Source of the DNA: Nostoc sp. TH1S01 | GTDB lineage: Bacteria; Cyanobacteriota; Cyanobacteriia; Cyanobacteriales; Nostocaceae | Assembly (NCBI GenBank): GCA_018993265.1 | Contig: JAGKSW010000054.1 | Location: 95,862-159,861 of the forward strand | Length of the DNA stretch: 64,000 nucleotides | Direction: 5' to 3' | Shown: in pieces, positions 32,654 to 43,064 of the stretch | How the letters are laid out: each line of letters begins with the position of its first letter | How positions within the stretch are numbered: the stretch's first letter is position 1 | The notes under the pieces: model-generated | What the model was told of the DNA's origin: nothing | Database searches by the model: none | What the model saw: only the letters and a program-made list of their open reading frames with translations | Made by a program: the position numbers and the translations under genes

Positions 32654-35020
32654 TTAAGCTGCTATGTTCTGTAAATACAAATACTGCTGAAATCCGATAA
32701 AGACTTCACTGATCTTCGCAACGCTTCCTAGTTCTTCCACAGCATCACGAACAGTATGATATTTCAACTCTAACAGTTGAGGTAATTTAGCGCGATCGAG
32801 TTCTCCTACTCCTGTTTGGATGTATTGTTCTAGAACAAAGTCGAGAAATTCTTGCTGTTTGCCGAGATACTGGGAGAATATTAAGGACTTGTGAGCAAGG
32901 ACGCGCTCTCGGCGACTAATTGGTGGAGAAGCATAAGCGATATAAGCCAAGACATCGTATAAATCGCTTTTCTCGGCATCAATTAGGCGGCTAATTTCCG
33001 TGAGTTGTTCGTCGCCGTAGCCCTTCTCTGCCAGTCCTTCTAATAAGGCTTTACGGGTGTCAGGGCGACTCCAGATTTTTCTTAATTCGTCTTCATCTCT
33101 GAAGAGTTCAGGAATTTCGCCAAAGAGACGTGTCACAAATTCTGTGGCGCTCATGGGTTTACCGTCTGGACTCCAAAAGCTGGTAGATATCCGGTGCTGA
33201 AGGGTGCGTTCTGTAGCGTCACCGAGTTTGATTTTGATGGTTTTGGGGCGCGAATCTTCTGTAGTTTCGTTTCTATTTTGGCTTCTATCTTTGCCACTAT
33301 CTGCTGTGGAGGTATTGTATTTATCTGATTTCTCCCCACCTTTGGCAGTTTTAACTACAACAGGTTCTTGAGGTTCGCCGTCCCATTCAGGATCGTCGAA
33401 GCGTTCATAGGCTTTGACAAAATCATAAATGGTGAAGTAGTCCTTCCCTTCAAATAGGCGAGTACCACGTCCAATAATTTGCTTAAATTCAATCATCGTA
33501 TTGATGGGGCGCATCAGCACGATGTTGCGAACATTCCGAGCATCAACACCAGTGGAAAGCTTGTGGGAGGTTGTGAGAATGGTAGGGATATTCTTCTCAT
33601 TGTCTTGAAAGTTACTGAGGTGCTGTTCGCCGAGTTTCCCATCATCGGCGGTGACGCGGACACAGTAATTAGGGTTACTGCTAATCTTCATTTGGTTGAT
33701 TAAATCCCGCACAGCTAAAGCGTGGGGCTGGTTGGCGCAAAACACCAGAGTTTTTTGATTCTGGACAATTTCTTCCATGAAAAGTTGCACCCGGTAACGT
33801 TCGCGCTCGGCAATTTCGATGATGCGGTTGAAGTCAGCTTCCGTGTAGGTTCTGGCTTCGTCTACTGCACCTTCGATCAGTTCATCTTCACTGCTGTAAA
33901 TGTATTCATCCAGAGTAGTTTCGATTTGCCTGACTTTAAAGGGAGTAAGAAACCCGTCATTGATGCCGTCTTTGAGGGCGTAGGTATAGACTGGCTCACC
34001 GAAGTAGGCGTAGGTGTCTGCGTTGTTTTTGCGTTTAGGAGTAGCAGTGAGTCCAAGTTGTACTGCTGGGGAGAAGTATTCTAAAATGCCCCGCCAGGTG
34101 CTTTCGTCACTGGCTCCGCCTCGGTGACATTCATCAATGATGATGAAGTCAAAGTAGTTGGGCGGATAGTCGCTGAATTTGGGCGTAGGATTGCCAGCGT
34201 CGTCCCGTCCAGTCATAAAAGTCTGGAAAATGGTAAAAAAGATACTGCCATTTTTGGGTACTCGACCGCGTTTTTTGATGGCTTCGGGGTCGATGCGGAC
34301 TAGGGCATCGTCGGGGAAGGCAGAGAAAGAATTATAAGCTTGGTTGGCTAAAATATTACGATCGCTTAAAAACAAAATTCGCGGACGACGGGTGGGTTGT
34401 CTGCTGAGATTCCAACGGCTTTGAAAGAGTTTCCAGGCGAGTTGGAAGGCGATGAATGTTTTACCTGTGCCAGTTGCCATTGTTAACAAAATCCGGTCTT
34501 GTCCTTGGCAGATTGCTTCTAGGACGTGCTTAATGGCATTGTGTTGATAATAACGGGCTTCCCATGTGCCGCTTTTATCTTCAAAGGGGATGGCAGCAAA
34601 GCGATCGCGCCACACTTCGACTTCGCTCAGTGTTCCAGTAAATGTAGCTTTCCACAGTTCTTCGGGGGTGGGATATTGCTTGACGTAGCCTTCTACCCCT
34701 GTGTGCATATCTACTTGGTATATACCGATGCCATTTGTAGAGTAGGCGAATCGAGTTTGCAACTTTTCGGCGTATTTTTTGGCTTTTCCTAAACCTTCGG
34801 TATCTGGTAAGTCGCGTTTTTTCGCTTCGATGACTGCGAGTTTTTCACCACGATAAACAAGGACATAATCGGCGATGTCTGATTGAGCGCGTTTACCATT
34901 GCCAACTAAGCGACCAGGGGCAATTACTTCGCGGCGGATGCGACTACCTTCGATAACTCCCCAGCCTGCGGCTTTGAGTGCGGGGTCAATTAGTTCGGCA
35001 CGGGTTTCGGCTTCGTTCAT
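32654..35020 (-). CDS. hsdR: Type I restriction enzyme, R subunit
   Basis: 788 residues, EcoEI-like class. N-terminal nuclease: DYVLVYRGEKLAVIEAKKR holds the D..ExK core of the PD-(D/E)xK fold. SF2 translocase: Walker A MATGTGKTFIAF, DEAD-type box IIDECHRG, motif III LGLTATPKR, motif VI QIIGRGTR. The C-terminal domain (from about residue 640) is EcoEI_R_C-like. It is the last gene of the restriction island, starting 6 bp after the PIN-domain gene. The frame is intact even though hsdM is broken. Confidence 0.93.
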   Translation of the reverse strand: MNEAETRAELIDPALKAAGWGVIEGSRIRREVIAPGRLVGNGKRAQSDIADYVLVYRGEKLAVIEAKKRDLPDTEGLGKAKKYAEKLQTRFAYSTNGIGIYQVDMHTGVEGYVKQYPTPEELWKATFTGTLSEVEVWRDRFAAIPFEDKSGTWEARYYQHNAIKHVLEAICQGQDRILLTMATGTGKTFIAFQLAWKLFQSRWNLSRQPTRRPRILFLSDRNILANQAYNSFSAFPDDALVRIDPEAIKKRGRVPKNGSIFFTIFQTFMTGRDDAGNPTPKFSDYPPNYFDFIIIDECHRGGASDESTWRGILEYFSPAVQLGLTATPKRKNNADTYAYFGEPVYTYALKDGINDGFLTPFKVRQIETTLDEYIYSSEDELIEGAVDEARTYTEADFNRIIEIAERERYRVQLFMEEIVQNQKTLVFCANQPHALAVRDLINQMKISSNPNYCVRVTADDGKLGEQHLSNFQDNEKNIPTILTTSHKLSTGVDARNVRNIVLMRPINTMIEFKQIIGRGTRLFEGKDYFTIYDFVKAYERFDDPEWDGEPQEPVVVKTAKGGEKSDKYNTSTADSGKDRSQNRNETTEDSRPKTIKIKLGDATERTLQHRISTSFWSPDGKPMSATEFVTRLFGEIPELFRDEDELRKIWSRPDTRKALLEGLAEKGYGDEQLTEISRLIDAEKSDLYDVLAYIAYASPPISRRERVLAHKSLIFSQYLGKQQEFLDFVLEQYIQTGVGELDRAKLPQLLELKYHTVRDAVEELGSVAKISEVFIGFQQYLYLQNIAA

Positions 35021-35025
35021 AGTCT

Positions 35026-35760
<735 letters not shown>

Positions 35761-36811
35761 TTATGATGGCTCATCTTTGGAATATGGGAGTCGGCGGCGG
35801 GCAGATGCGATCGCTTCTTGCAGTTTAGCTTGTAACAACTCTTTAGGTGGTAATACGGTCAGGTATTCGGCAACGTGAATACCGCTTTTATCTAGTTCTA
35901 ATAATTCGATTTGCTCTTGCTTTTTACCTGCACATAAAATAATTCCTAGCGGTGGGTGTTCGTCAGGCTCTTGGTCGTATTTGGCAAGCCAGCGCAGGTA
36001 CAGTTCCATTTGTCCTTTATATTCGGGTTGAAAGCTACCTAGTTTTAGGTCAATGGCTACAAGGCGTTTGAGTTTGCGGTTATAAAATAGCAGGTCAATA
36101 TAAAAATCATCGTTGTCGATTTGCAGGCGTTTTTGACGGGCGATGAAGGTAAAGCCTGCACCTAGTTCTTAGTAAAAATTGCTCAATTTCTCTGAGGATT
36201 GCATCTTCAAGGTCTTTTTCGAGATAGCGATCGCTCAATTCCAGAAAATCTAAAATATAAGGGTCTTTTAGTAAAATATCGGGTGATACCTGTTGAGTTT
36301 GGCGTAGTTGCTCTAAATCATGGCGGATGGCTTCTTCGGGTTTGCGGGATAGGGCAGTGCGCTCAAATAGCATAGAGTTAATACGTTCTTGCAGTTGGCG
36401 GACGCTCCATCGTTCCAGTTGGGCAATTTCAATATAAAATTCTCGTTTTAGGGGATCGTCTATTGCTGTTAAAATTCGCAGATGTGACCAACTCAATTTG
36501 GAACACAGTGTGTTCACAATCTCGATATTTGGAAATGTCTTGGCAAACTGGAAGCAATGTCGCAGTTGTCTTTCACCCCAGCCTTTACCATAGGTTTGGG
36601 TTAGCTGCTGGGATAAAGAAACAATGATTTGTTTGCCATATTCAGCGCGTTGACCTTGTAAAACTTCGGTTTGGATGCGTTTACCAACTTGCCAATATAA
36701 CAAGGTTATTTCTGCATTGATGGCAACGGCGGCGCGTTGTTTGGCGGTGTCGATCAGTTGACGGATTTCTTGAAATAACAGATTGTTTGGTTGCGTCAGG
36801 TCATCACTCAT
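35761..36811 (-). pseudogene. DUF1016/YhcG-type PDDEXK nuclease, frameshifted
   Basis: Two frames cover one gene. 36811 to about 36170 encodes the N-terminal DUF1016 domain (ITLLYWQVGKRIQTEVLQGQRAEYGKQIIVSLSQQL.. to ..LREIEQFLL). Then the frame shifts: one extra base in the segment TCTTAG (36167-36172) turns the expected ELGAGFTFIARQKRLQ into RTRCRLYL. Reading on in the correct phase gives DDFYIDLLFYNRKLKRLVAIDLKLG, the PD-(D/E)xK nuclease core with Asp, Asp and the lysine, then MELYLRWLAKYDQEPDEHPPLGIILCAGK to the stop at 35761. The full protein would be about 350 aa. Its start overlaps the hsdS stop (ATGA). Either a pseudogene or, less likely, programmed frameshifting. Confidence 0.85.
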
Positions 36812-38076
36812 GCTGCAATTTCCTGTTTAGCAGTTTTTGGGGTATCTGCGGTGAGTTCGCCAGTAAACGCTTTTTGCAGGATGGATTGTTTGAGTTCGTT
36901 GAGTGCGGCGATTTTTTGGCGGTATATGGTTTCGAGACGTTGGGTTTCTGCCGCTAGACCAGCAAGCTTTTGGACGATGACTTTTTGCTCGGTAAGTGTT
37001 GGGAGTAGAATAGTGTATTTAGCTACGCTCTTTGCTCCAAGATTCGGTTGAGCAGCACCGTTATCGTATAGTTTGATTTGCCTCTGACCAACTGAACTAG
37101 TAAGAAAGTAGTAAAGAAAATGACTGTCCAACAAGTTGCTAGGTCTAATTATGACCAAGGAGGATGCCACTGCTCCTACGGTAAAAGGGGCGACTAATGC
37201 AGTTTTTCCAAGTGTTGCGCCCCGCAAGCAATAGACTAAATCTCCTGGTCGAATTTTTCCACTCCGAAGTGACTCGTATTTTTCCTTGGTGATGTAATTC
37301 ATTTCGCTCTGAGACAGAGTTCCATCGGGCTGAATGTGCCCTGTATTTATCCACGGTATTCCTGATTCAACATATTCCTCTCTATTCGGATAATTCTTTC
37401 CACGATCACCATTCTCGAATTGACACACCTTCCCTAACGTTGTTTTCTTCCATTCCTCACCGCGCTCGGTCAAAACAGATTGGAGGTAGCTTTTAAAGAG
37501 TTCGCGGGAGTTGGTGAGGTTCTTTTCGGTGTTTGCGATCGCTCTATCAATCCCCTCAAAAGCTTCATCCAGAATCGCCACAATCCGTTTTTGTTCAGAA
37601 AGTGGCGGTAGAATAATAGGAAAATCCCTTAAATAGCCTAATCCTACGAACTTTTGAGTAGTTCCTTTTGCTTCTCTCTGCATTTTTGACTGAACGTACT
37701 CAGTTTCAAGATAATACCTGAGAAAATAGCTGCTTTGATTTCTTGGTACTTTGATTAGAGCAACATTTTTTATAGCAAATTCCGGCTCTACCTCAACAAC
37801 GATTGGATTGCCGATTGTTCCAATCATTGCAAGAAGAATATCACCTTTATGTACAGCACTTCTCTCATTTATTTTCTTATAATCTACTTCCGAAATATAA
37901 TTAACATTCTTAAAACTTAAACCATTATTTTTTAGATTTTTTGAGGTTATCAGTGCATAACCTTCTGGCAGATACTTCGGTGAATCATGTGTTCCATCTC
38001 GCACATCATAAACCTCACCAAGCTTTTTAATTTCCCATCCCACTGGCAAATTTACACTATCAACTGTTAACTGCAT
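36808..38076 (-). CDS. hsdS: Type I restriction-modification specificity subunit
   Basis: 422 residues with the expected repeat of target-recognition domain plus helix: GWEIKKLGEVYDVRDGTHDSPKYL.. to ..LPPLSEQKRIVAILDEAFEGIDRAI, then EWKKTTLGKVCQFENGDRGK.. to ..LPTLTEQKVIVQKLAGLAAETQRLE. The two TRDs differ and set the bipartite DNA target. It would normally bind two HsdM, but hsdM is broken here. It follows the GIY-YIG gene by 9 bp and overlaps the DUF1016 gene by 4 bp. Confidence 0.92.
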   Translation of the reverse strand: MQLTVDSVNLPVGWEIKKLGEVYDVRDGTHDSPKYLPEGYALITSKNLKNNGLSFKNVNYISEVDYKKINERSAVHKGDILLAMIGTIGNPIVVEVEPEFAIKNVALIKVPRNQSSYFLRYYLETEYVQSKMQREAKGTTQKFVGLGYLRDFPIILPPLSEQKRIVAILDEAFEGIDRAIANTEKNLTNSRELFKSYLQSVLTERGEEWKKTTLGKVCQFENGDRGKNYPNREEYVESGIPWINTGHIQPDGTLSQSEMNYITKEKYESLRSGKIRPGDLVYCLRGATLGKTALVAPFTVGAVASSLVIIRPSNLLDSHFLYYFLTSSVGQRQIKLYDNGAAQPNLGAKSVAKYTILLPTLTEQKVIVQKLAGLAAETQRLETIYRQKIAALNELKQSILQKAFTGELTADTPKTAKQEIAA

Positions 38077-38084
38077 ACCTTACC

Positions 38085-38432
38085 TTAATTATCATCACTC
38101 TTTAAATCCTTTGCTGGTTGAGCGAAGTCGAAACCAGCATTTTCATAATGTGAATAATTCTGACATTCCGCCAAAATATGAAGGCGATCCCAATCACTAT
38201 TCATTAAAGCAATCTTCTTAGCCCGACTCCAACCCTGCACCTGTTTTTCTCGATAGAAAGCATCCGCCACATGATCATAATGCTCTGCATAAACTAACTT
38301 TACAGGTAATCGCTTCTTGGTATGATTTGCACCTAAGCCATTTTGATGTTGCCATAAACGACGAGGTAAATCCTTTGTACTACCTGTATAGAAAGAACCA
38401 TCAGCACATTCCAGAATATACATATATGGCAT
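38085..38432 (-). CDS. GIY-YIG domain protein (UPF0213/YhbQ-like)
   Basis: 115 residues. The GIY-YIG core reads YMYILECADGSFYTGSTKDLPRRLWQHQNG..ANHTKKRLPVKLVYAEHY..AFYREKQVQGWSRAKKIALMNSD, with the catalytic Arg and Glu in place. Homologues usually end near here; the last 25 residues (..YENAGFDFAQPAKDLKSDDN) are encoded by a palindromic repeat (GCTGGTTGAGCGAAGTCG.., 38112-38137), so the C-terminus was likely acquired with the repeat. It lies inside the restriction island between hsdM and hsdS. Confidence 0.88.
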   Translation of the reverse strand: MPYMYILECADGSFYTGSTKDLPRRLWQHQNGLGANHTKKRLPVKLVYAEHYDHVADAFYREKQVQGWSRAKKIALMNSDWDRLHILAECQNYSHYENAGFDFAQPAKDLKSDDN

Positions 38433-38460
38433 TATTTATAACCTTGTGCCAAAAAACGGA

Positions 38461-38535
38461 CTTCGACTTCGCTCAGTCCTCATCTCTAGCTGGTTGAGCG
38501 GCTTGCCGTGAGCGAAGTCGAAGGGAGCCGAAACC
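38461..38535. repeat. REP-like palindromic repeat
   Basis: CTTCGACTTCGCTCA (38461-38475) and TGAGCGAAGTCGAAG (38509-38523) are exact inverted repeats, flanked by AGCTGGTT (38488) and AACCAGCT. Same family as the repeat in the GIY-YIG gene and near 35700. Confidence 0.7.
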
Positions 38536-38541
38536 AGCTTC

Positions 38542-40034
38542 CTATAGCATTCCCCCAATCCCAGCCAAAATTTCGGCACTCTCTGCATCCAAAGCCGCAA
38601 TTTCATCCAGAATTTCTTGCGGTTCTCGCAAAGTCGATTCCTCAGCCTTATTCGGATTCTTCACCGACAAATCAAACGTCACTTGATCAATATCAGCAAT
38701 ATCCACCAGCCAAGACTTTTCTGTTTCCGCAAACCTAGCCTGTAACTCCACAAACTCGCGCAAATCCTCATCATTCAGGGAATTGGTTTTACCCATATTC
38801 CGCCCCGGATCGAGTTGATAATACCAAATTTTCTGAGTAGCCATCCCCTCAGTTAAAGGTTTCCCCTGAGAAAATAAAGGCGTTCCCTGAACGGAGTCAA
38901 AGGGCTTTCCTTTCTCAAAAAACAGCACCACTGTCTTCACCCCCGCCCCGATAAATGTCCCACTCGGACAATCTAAAATGGTGTGCAGATTGCAACTACT
39001 CAAAAGCTCTTGACGCAACGCCCGCGAAGCATTATCAGAATTTGACAGGAATGTATTTTTAATTACCACCGCAGCTCTACCGCCCACTGCAAAAACAGAA
39101 ACGCTGTTTCCCCTGTCTTAATCGGGAAATTCTGCTGTACTTCCTTGCGTTCCTTCCCCCCAAATGGCGGATTAGCCAAGATGACATCAAAACGATTCTT
39201 GTCCTGAATATCACTGAGATTTTCCGTCAGCGTGTTGGTGTGGATAATATTCGGCGCATCAATGCCATGCAAAATCATATTCATGATGGCTATCACATAC
39301 GCCAAACTTTTCTTTTCTTTACCCGTAAACGTATGTTTTTGAAGAATCTCAAGCTCTTTTGTTGTCAGCTTACCCCGACGTAAATAGTCGTAACTCTCAC
39401 ACAAAAACCCAGCCGAACCGCAAGCACCATCATAAATGCGATCGCCAATCTTCGGCTTCACCACCTGAATTATTGCCCGAATCAAAGGACGCGGTGTGTA
39501 ATACTCACCCCCATTGCGTCCTGCATTGCCCATATTTTTGATTTTCGCCTCATAGAGATGCGATAGCTCGTGTTTCTCTTGTTGCGATCTAAACCTTAGC
39601 TCATCAATATATTCCAGTGCATCCCGCAAGCTGTAGCCGCTTTGAAACCTATTCTTAATCTCGCTAAAAATTTCCCCAATCTTGTATTCAATGGTGTCTG
39701 GACTGGTAGCCCGTTCCTTAAAACTTTGTAAATATGGGAATAATTTGCGGTTGACATAATCAATCAGATCATCGCCAATCAGCGCATTATCATCATCCAA
39801 TGTACCATCCGGTTTTTTCGGTGCTGCCCAAGATGACCAGCGATGCGCCTCATCAATAATAAATTCGTATGGCTTGCCAGCTAACTCCGCCTCTAACGCC
39901 CTTTCCTGCTCCAAATCATCCAAATACTTCAGGAACAGCAACCAAGACGTTTGCTCAGTGTAATCTAACTCTGTAGTACAACCTGCCTCTTTCCAGAGAA
40001 CATCATCAATATTTTTAAAAGTCTGCTCGAACAT
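38542..40034 (-). pseudogene. hsdM: Type I modification methylase subunit, frameshifted by deletion
   Basis: The 5' part (40034 to about 39085) encodes the N-terminal helical domain and the SAM-binding/N6-adenine motif region: GGEYYTPRPLIRAIIQ, DGACGSAGFL (FxGxG-like), DVILANPPFGG (NPPF). After ..ETAFLFLQ the normal ..HFIKML(K)AGGRA.. segment is missing and the frame is lost (WAVELRW-stop); the 3' part resumes in another phase as GGRAAVVIKNTFLSN and runs to 38542. The lesion at about 39080-39090 fits a deletion of roughly 25 bp. Residues KPFDSVQGTPLFSQGKPLTEG (about 38850-38912) are an in-frame repeat insertion. Without HsdM neither methylation nor restriction should work. Confidence 0.88.
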
Positions 40035-40415
40035 TTAGTCTTACTGCGGGATTTTTAATATTAATAGCTATGAACAGTTGACAGTTGATAGTTGATAGTC
40101 ACCTCTCCTGGAAGTGAGAGGGTTGAAGAACAATGAACATCTGAGAGTTGATAATTAACAACTGTCCACTGTCAATTGTCCACTGGGATTAAGGCGATCG
40201 CATACGGGTTTCAACTATCATCCTGGCTAGAGTTAGTTAAAAGTAAAATGCGATCACAGATATTACCTTATTAATTAGTTTCCTCGACATTCCTGCTAGT
40301 TTATCTAAATTAGGAGGATTTAAAGGCGCACTTCTAAGACATATTATTTCTTGCTTTGTTATATTGACAAATAATATGTCGCCGCGGTCAAATATTTTGT
40401 CGCTCTACAAAAAAA
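40035..40415. other. Gap between hsdM and tRNA with short repeats
   Basis: No gene. 40070-40185 has STRR-type sequence (ACAGTTGACAGTTGATAGTTGATAG; AACTGTCCACTGTCAATTGTCCACTG). 40338-40349 GACATATTATTT and 40369-40380 are exact inverted repeats; GACAAATAATATGTCGC (40366-40382) is repeated imperfectly at 40387-40403 (14 of 17). These lie right beside the tRNA 3' end. Confidence 0.6.
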
Positions 40416-40489
40416 TCGGGATGACTGGATTCGAACCAGCGGCCCCTTCGTCCCGAACGAAGTGCGCTACCAAGCTGCGCTACATCCCG
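40416..40489 (-). tRNA. tRNA-Pro (anticodon CGG)
   Basis: On the minus strand the cloverleaf folds fully: acceptor CGGGATG / CATCCCG with discriminator A, D arm GCGCAGCTTGGTAGCGC, anticodon stem CTTCG / CGAAG around the loop TTCGGGA (anticodon CGG, reading CCG), T arm CTGGTTCGAATCCAG. CCA is not encoded. 74 nt. Confidence 0.95.
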
Positions 40490-40658
40490 CCAAAAAATGG
40501 CACTATTTTTTTATCTTACTACAATTAACTTCAAAAAGGAAGCATGAGAGACAAAGGACAAATGACCATTGACCAATAACTATATATATAGATGTCTTCA
40601 CTAAGAGCTTTGCTTGCTACGATTAGATTTGTATAACTTTCAGTGGTAAAAGCGGATT

Positions 40659-41564
40659 GTGACTGTTAAGCCAGACTGGTTGCGAGTTAAAGCTCCTCAA
40701 TGGGAGCGCGTCGGTAACGTTAAAGAAATTTTGCGGGATTTAGCACTCAATACGGTTTGCGAGGAAGCGTCCTGTCCGAATATTGGTGAGTGCTTCAATG
40801 CAGGTACAGCCACGTTTTTGATTATGGGGCCAGCTTGTACCCGTGCTTGTCCTTACTGTGACATTGATTTTGAGAAAAAACCAAAACCTTTAGACCCTAC
40901 AGAACCAGCAAGATTAGCAGAAGCAGTTCGTCGCATGAAGCTGAATCATGTTGTGATTACTTCTGTCAACCGAGATGATTTACCTGATGGTGGTGCTTCG
41001 CAGTTTGTGGAGTGCATTACTGCGGTGCGGAATGTGTCGCCTCAAACCACAATTGAGGTATTAATTCCTGATTTATGTGGTAATTGGAATGCTTTAGAAA
41101 TAATTCTGCAAGCTAACCCAGAGGTAGTTAACCATAATACAGAAACAGTGCCTCGCCTGTATCGTCGGGTGCGTCCCCAAGGCAAATACGATCGCACACT
41201 CGAATTATTGCAGCGATCGCGCCAAATTGCACCTTGGGTATACACTAAATCTGGCATCATGGTGGGCTTGGGCGAAACCGACAGCGAAATCCGCCAAGTT
41301 ATGCAAGACTTACGTGCAATCGATTGCGATATTTTGACAATTGGGCAATATCTCCAACCCAGTCAAAAACATTTACAAGTCGATGCGTTCATTACTCCAG
41401 AACAATTTGCCGCGTGGCAAGCTTTTGGTGAAGACCTCGGATTTTTGCAAGTTGTTTCTTCTCCCTTAACCAGAAGCTCATATCATGCAGAACAAGTCCG
41501 GGAATTAATGGAACGCTATCCCAGAAAAGTACTGAGTGCTAATAAATCAGTGAACAAGGAGTAG
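40659..41564 (+). CDS. lipA: Lipoyl synthase
   Basis: 301 residues from GTG 40659. Radical-SAM enzyme inserting two sulfurs into protein-bound octanoate. Both clusters are visible: the auxiliary [12 protein letters not shown] (C-x5? pattern CxxxxCxxxxxC) and the radical-[12 protein letters not shown], plus the C-terminal RSSYHAEQ serine ligand. The cyanobacterial paralogues (LipA1/LipA2) cannot be separated by eye. It is followed by gpsA after a TGATAAC tandem repeat. Confidence 0.96.
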   Translation: MTVKPDWLRVKAPQWERVGNVKEILRDLALNTVCEEASCPNIGECFNAGTATFLIMGPACTRACPYCDIDFEKKPKPLDPTEPARLAEAVRRMKLNHVVITSVNRDDLPDGGASQFVECITAVRNVSPQTTIEVLIPDLCGNWNALEIILQANPEVVNHNTETVPRLYRRVRPQGKYDRTLELLQRSRQIAPWVYTKSGIMVGLGETDSEIRQVMQDLRAIDCDILTIGQYLQPSQKHLQVDAFITPEQFAAWQAFGEDLGFLQVVSSPLTRSSYHAEQVRELMERYPRKVLSANKSVNKE

Positions 41565-41567
41565 ACT

Positions 41568-41602
41568 TGATAACTGATAACTGATAACTGATAACTGATA
41601 AC
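41568..41602. repeat. Heptamer tandem repeat (TGATAAC)5
   Basis: Five perfect copies of TGATAAC fill the space between lipA and gpsA. Such heptameric short tandemly repeated repetitive (STRR) sequences are characteristic of heterocystous cyanobacteria. Every TGATAAC contains a stop in some frames. Confidence 0.95.
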
Positions 41603-41604
41603 TG

Positions 41605-42537
41605 TTGAAAGTGGTGCAAGAAACTACCATTGCAATTTTAGGTGCAGGTGCTTGGGGTACAGCTTTAGCAAATCTAGCAGCGACCAATGGTCATAGGGTT
41701 AGACTATGGTCGCGTCAAGGAACAGAAACGCTCCAAGCAGTTATCCAAGATTCTCAAATAGTGCTATCTGCTATTTCTATGAAAGGGGTAAGAAGTGTAG
41801 CGTCACAAGTACAATCTTGTCCCCTTTCACCAGAAACAATTTTTGTCACAGCAACCAAAGGGTTAGAACCACAAACTACTGCTACGCCGACTCAAATTTG
41901 GCAAGCCGCATTTCCTGATCATCCAGTAGTTGTGTTGTCAGGCCCGAATTTATCAGCAGAAATTCAAAAATCATTACCAGCTGCAACTGTAGTAGCCAGC
42001 AACATCTCCACTGCGGCGGAAAAAGTGCAGCTAGTATTTTCTTCACCGCGTTTCCGAGTTTATACCAATCCCGATCCTCTGGGTGTGGAATTAGGGGGAA
42101 CACTCAAGAATGTGATGGCGATCGCAGCCGGTGTATGTGATGGCTTACAATTGGGAACCAATGCCAAAGCTGCTTTAGTCACCCGTGGACTTACAGAAAT
42201 GGTTCGCATCGGCAATTTTTTAGGTGCGAAAACGGAAACTTTTTATGGTTTGTCAGGTCTGGGAGATTTGTTAGCCACCTGCAATAGTCCTTTGAGTCGT
42301 AACTACCAAGTCGGTTATCAAATGGCTTGTAATAAAACCCTGACAAATATACTGGCTAATTTGCCAGGAACCGCCGAAGGAGTTAACACTTGCCAAGTAT
42401 TGATGCAATTAGCAAAGCAGCAAAATATATATATGCCAATTACAGAGCAAGTTTATCGCTTACTCCAAGGTGAAGTTACACCCCAACAAGCACTTGATGA
42501 ACTCATGCTACGCGACATCAAGCCAGAGTACCATTAA
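41605..42537 (+). CDS. gpsA: Glycerol-3-phosphate dehydrogenase [NAD(P)+]
   Basis: About 310 residues. Makes sn-glycerol 3-phosphate from DHAP for membrane lipid synthesis. The Rossmann motif IAILGAGAWGTALANLAATNGH is at the N-terminus; VLSGPNLSAEI, GGTLKNVMAIAAGVCDGLQLGTNAKAALVTRGLTEM (catalytic Lys in LKN) and FYGLSGLGDLLATCNSPLSRN follow. The start is uncertain: TTG 41605, GTG 41611 or GTG 41614 are all in frame and the usual upstream space is taken by heptamer repeats. Confidence 0.95.
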   Translation: MKVVQETTIAILGAGAWGTALANLAATNGHRVRLWSRQGTETLQAVIQDSQIVLSAISMKGVRSVASQVQSCPLSPETIFVTATKGLEPQTTATPTQIWQAAFPDHPVVVLSGPNLSAEIQKSLPAATVVASNISTAAEKVQLVFSSPRFRVYTNPDPLGVELGGTLKNVMAIAAGVCDGLQLGTNAKAALVTRGLTEMVRIGNFLGAKTETFYGLSGLGDLLATCNSPLSRNYQVGYQMACNKTLTNILANLPGTAEGVNTCQVLMQLAKQQNIYMPITEQVYRLLQGEVTPQQALDELMLRDIKPEYH

Positions 42538-43064
42538 GGGTCATTTGTCCTGTGTCATTGGTCATTAGTTATTCTTCTTACTCCTCACTCCCCATACATT
42601 TTTATCTTCACCGATTCCCGAAAAATCCTTAGACAAAAAATACTAAATCGTCAGGAAATTACTTTGATAACCATGTAGATATGACTAACCAGATGTTAAA
42701 CATAAATTTACTGACAGATGTTTATACCATTTAAAAAAGTAACATTTAATACTTACTAAGTCGAAATGCTGATTAGGTAGCTCAGAAATTAAAGCCTATC
42801 TGTAGATTTGAATAGCTATTGGTTCAATCAAATGTTCAGCGGCCGAAGGATTTCGGCATTAATGTTGGAAACACTAGTGCAGTTTTTGAAAAAAAATTGT
42901 ATTGGAATCCTCTACCGTGTTATTTCATCGTGAATCACGGGAACAATAGCAACAGTTGATTTTGATTAGCTGACCCTTCGGGGAACGCAGTTGCCTAGGG
43001 GGATATGTCCTCCCGCAGCGCTGACTCACCGTATTCTATTGTTACCTGGAGCCATTGAGACGAT
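42538..43064. promoter_or_regulatory. Long leader region upstream of sigC
   Basis: About 525 bp with no gene. Starts with STRR (GTCATTTGTCCTGTGTCATTGGTCATTAG), then AT-rich sequence, and near 42965-43020 a GC-rich repeat (CCTTCGGGGAACGCAG..) related to other intergenic repeats. It must contain the sigC promoter(s); I cannot assign a -10/-35 confidently. Confidence 0.5.

Noticed and set aside
33479..34792. Plus-strand frames opposite hsdR
   Set aside because: Shadows of hsdR; hsdR motifs are unambiguous.
41568..41602. TGATAAC array as an iteron-type origin
   Set aside because: It lies between two housekeeping genes with no replication protein; typical of Nostoc STRRs.
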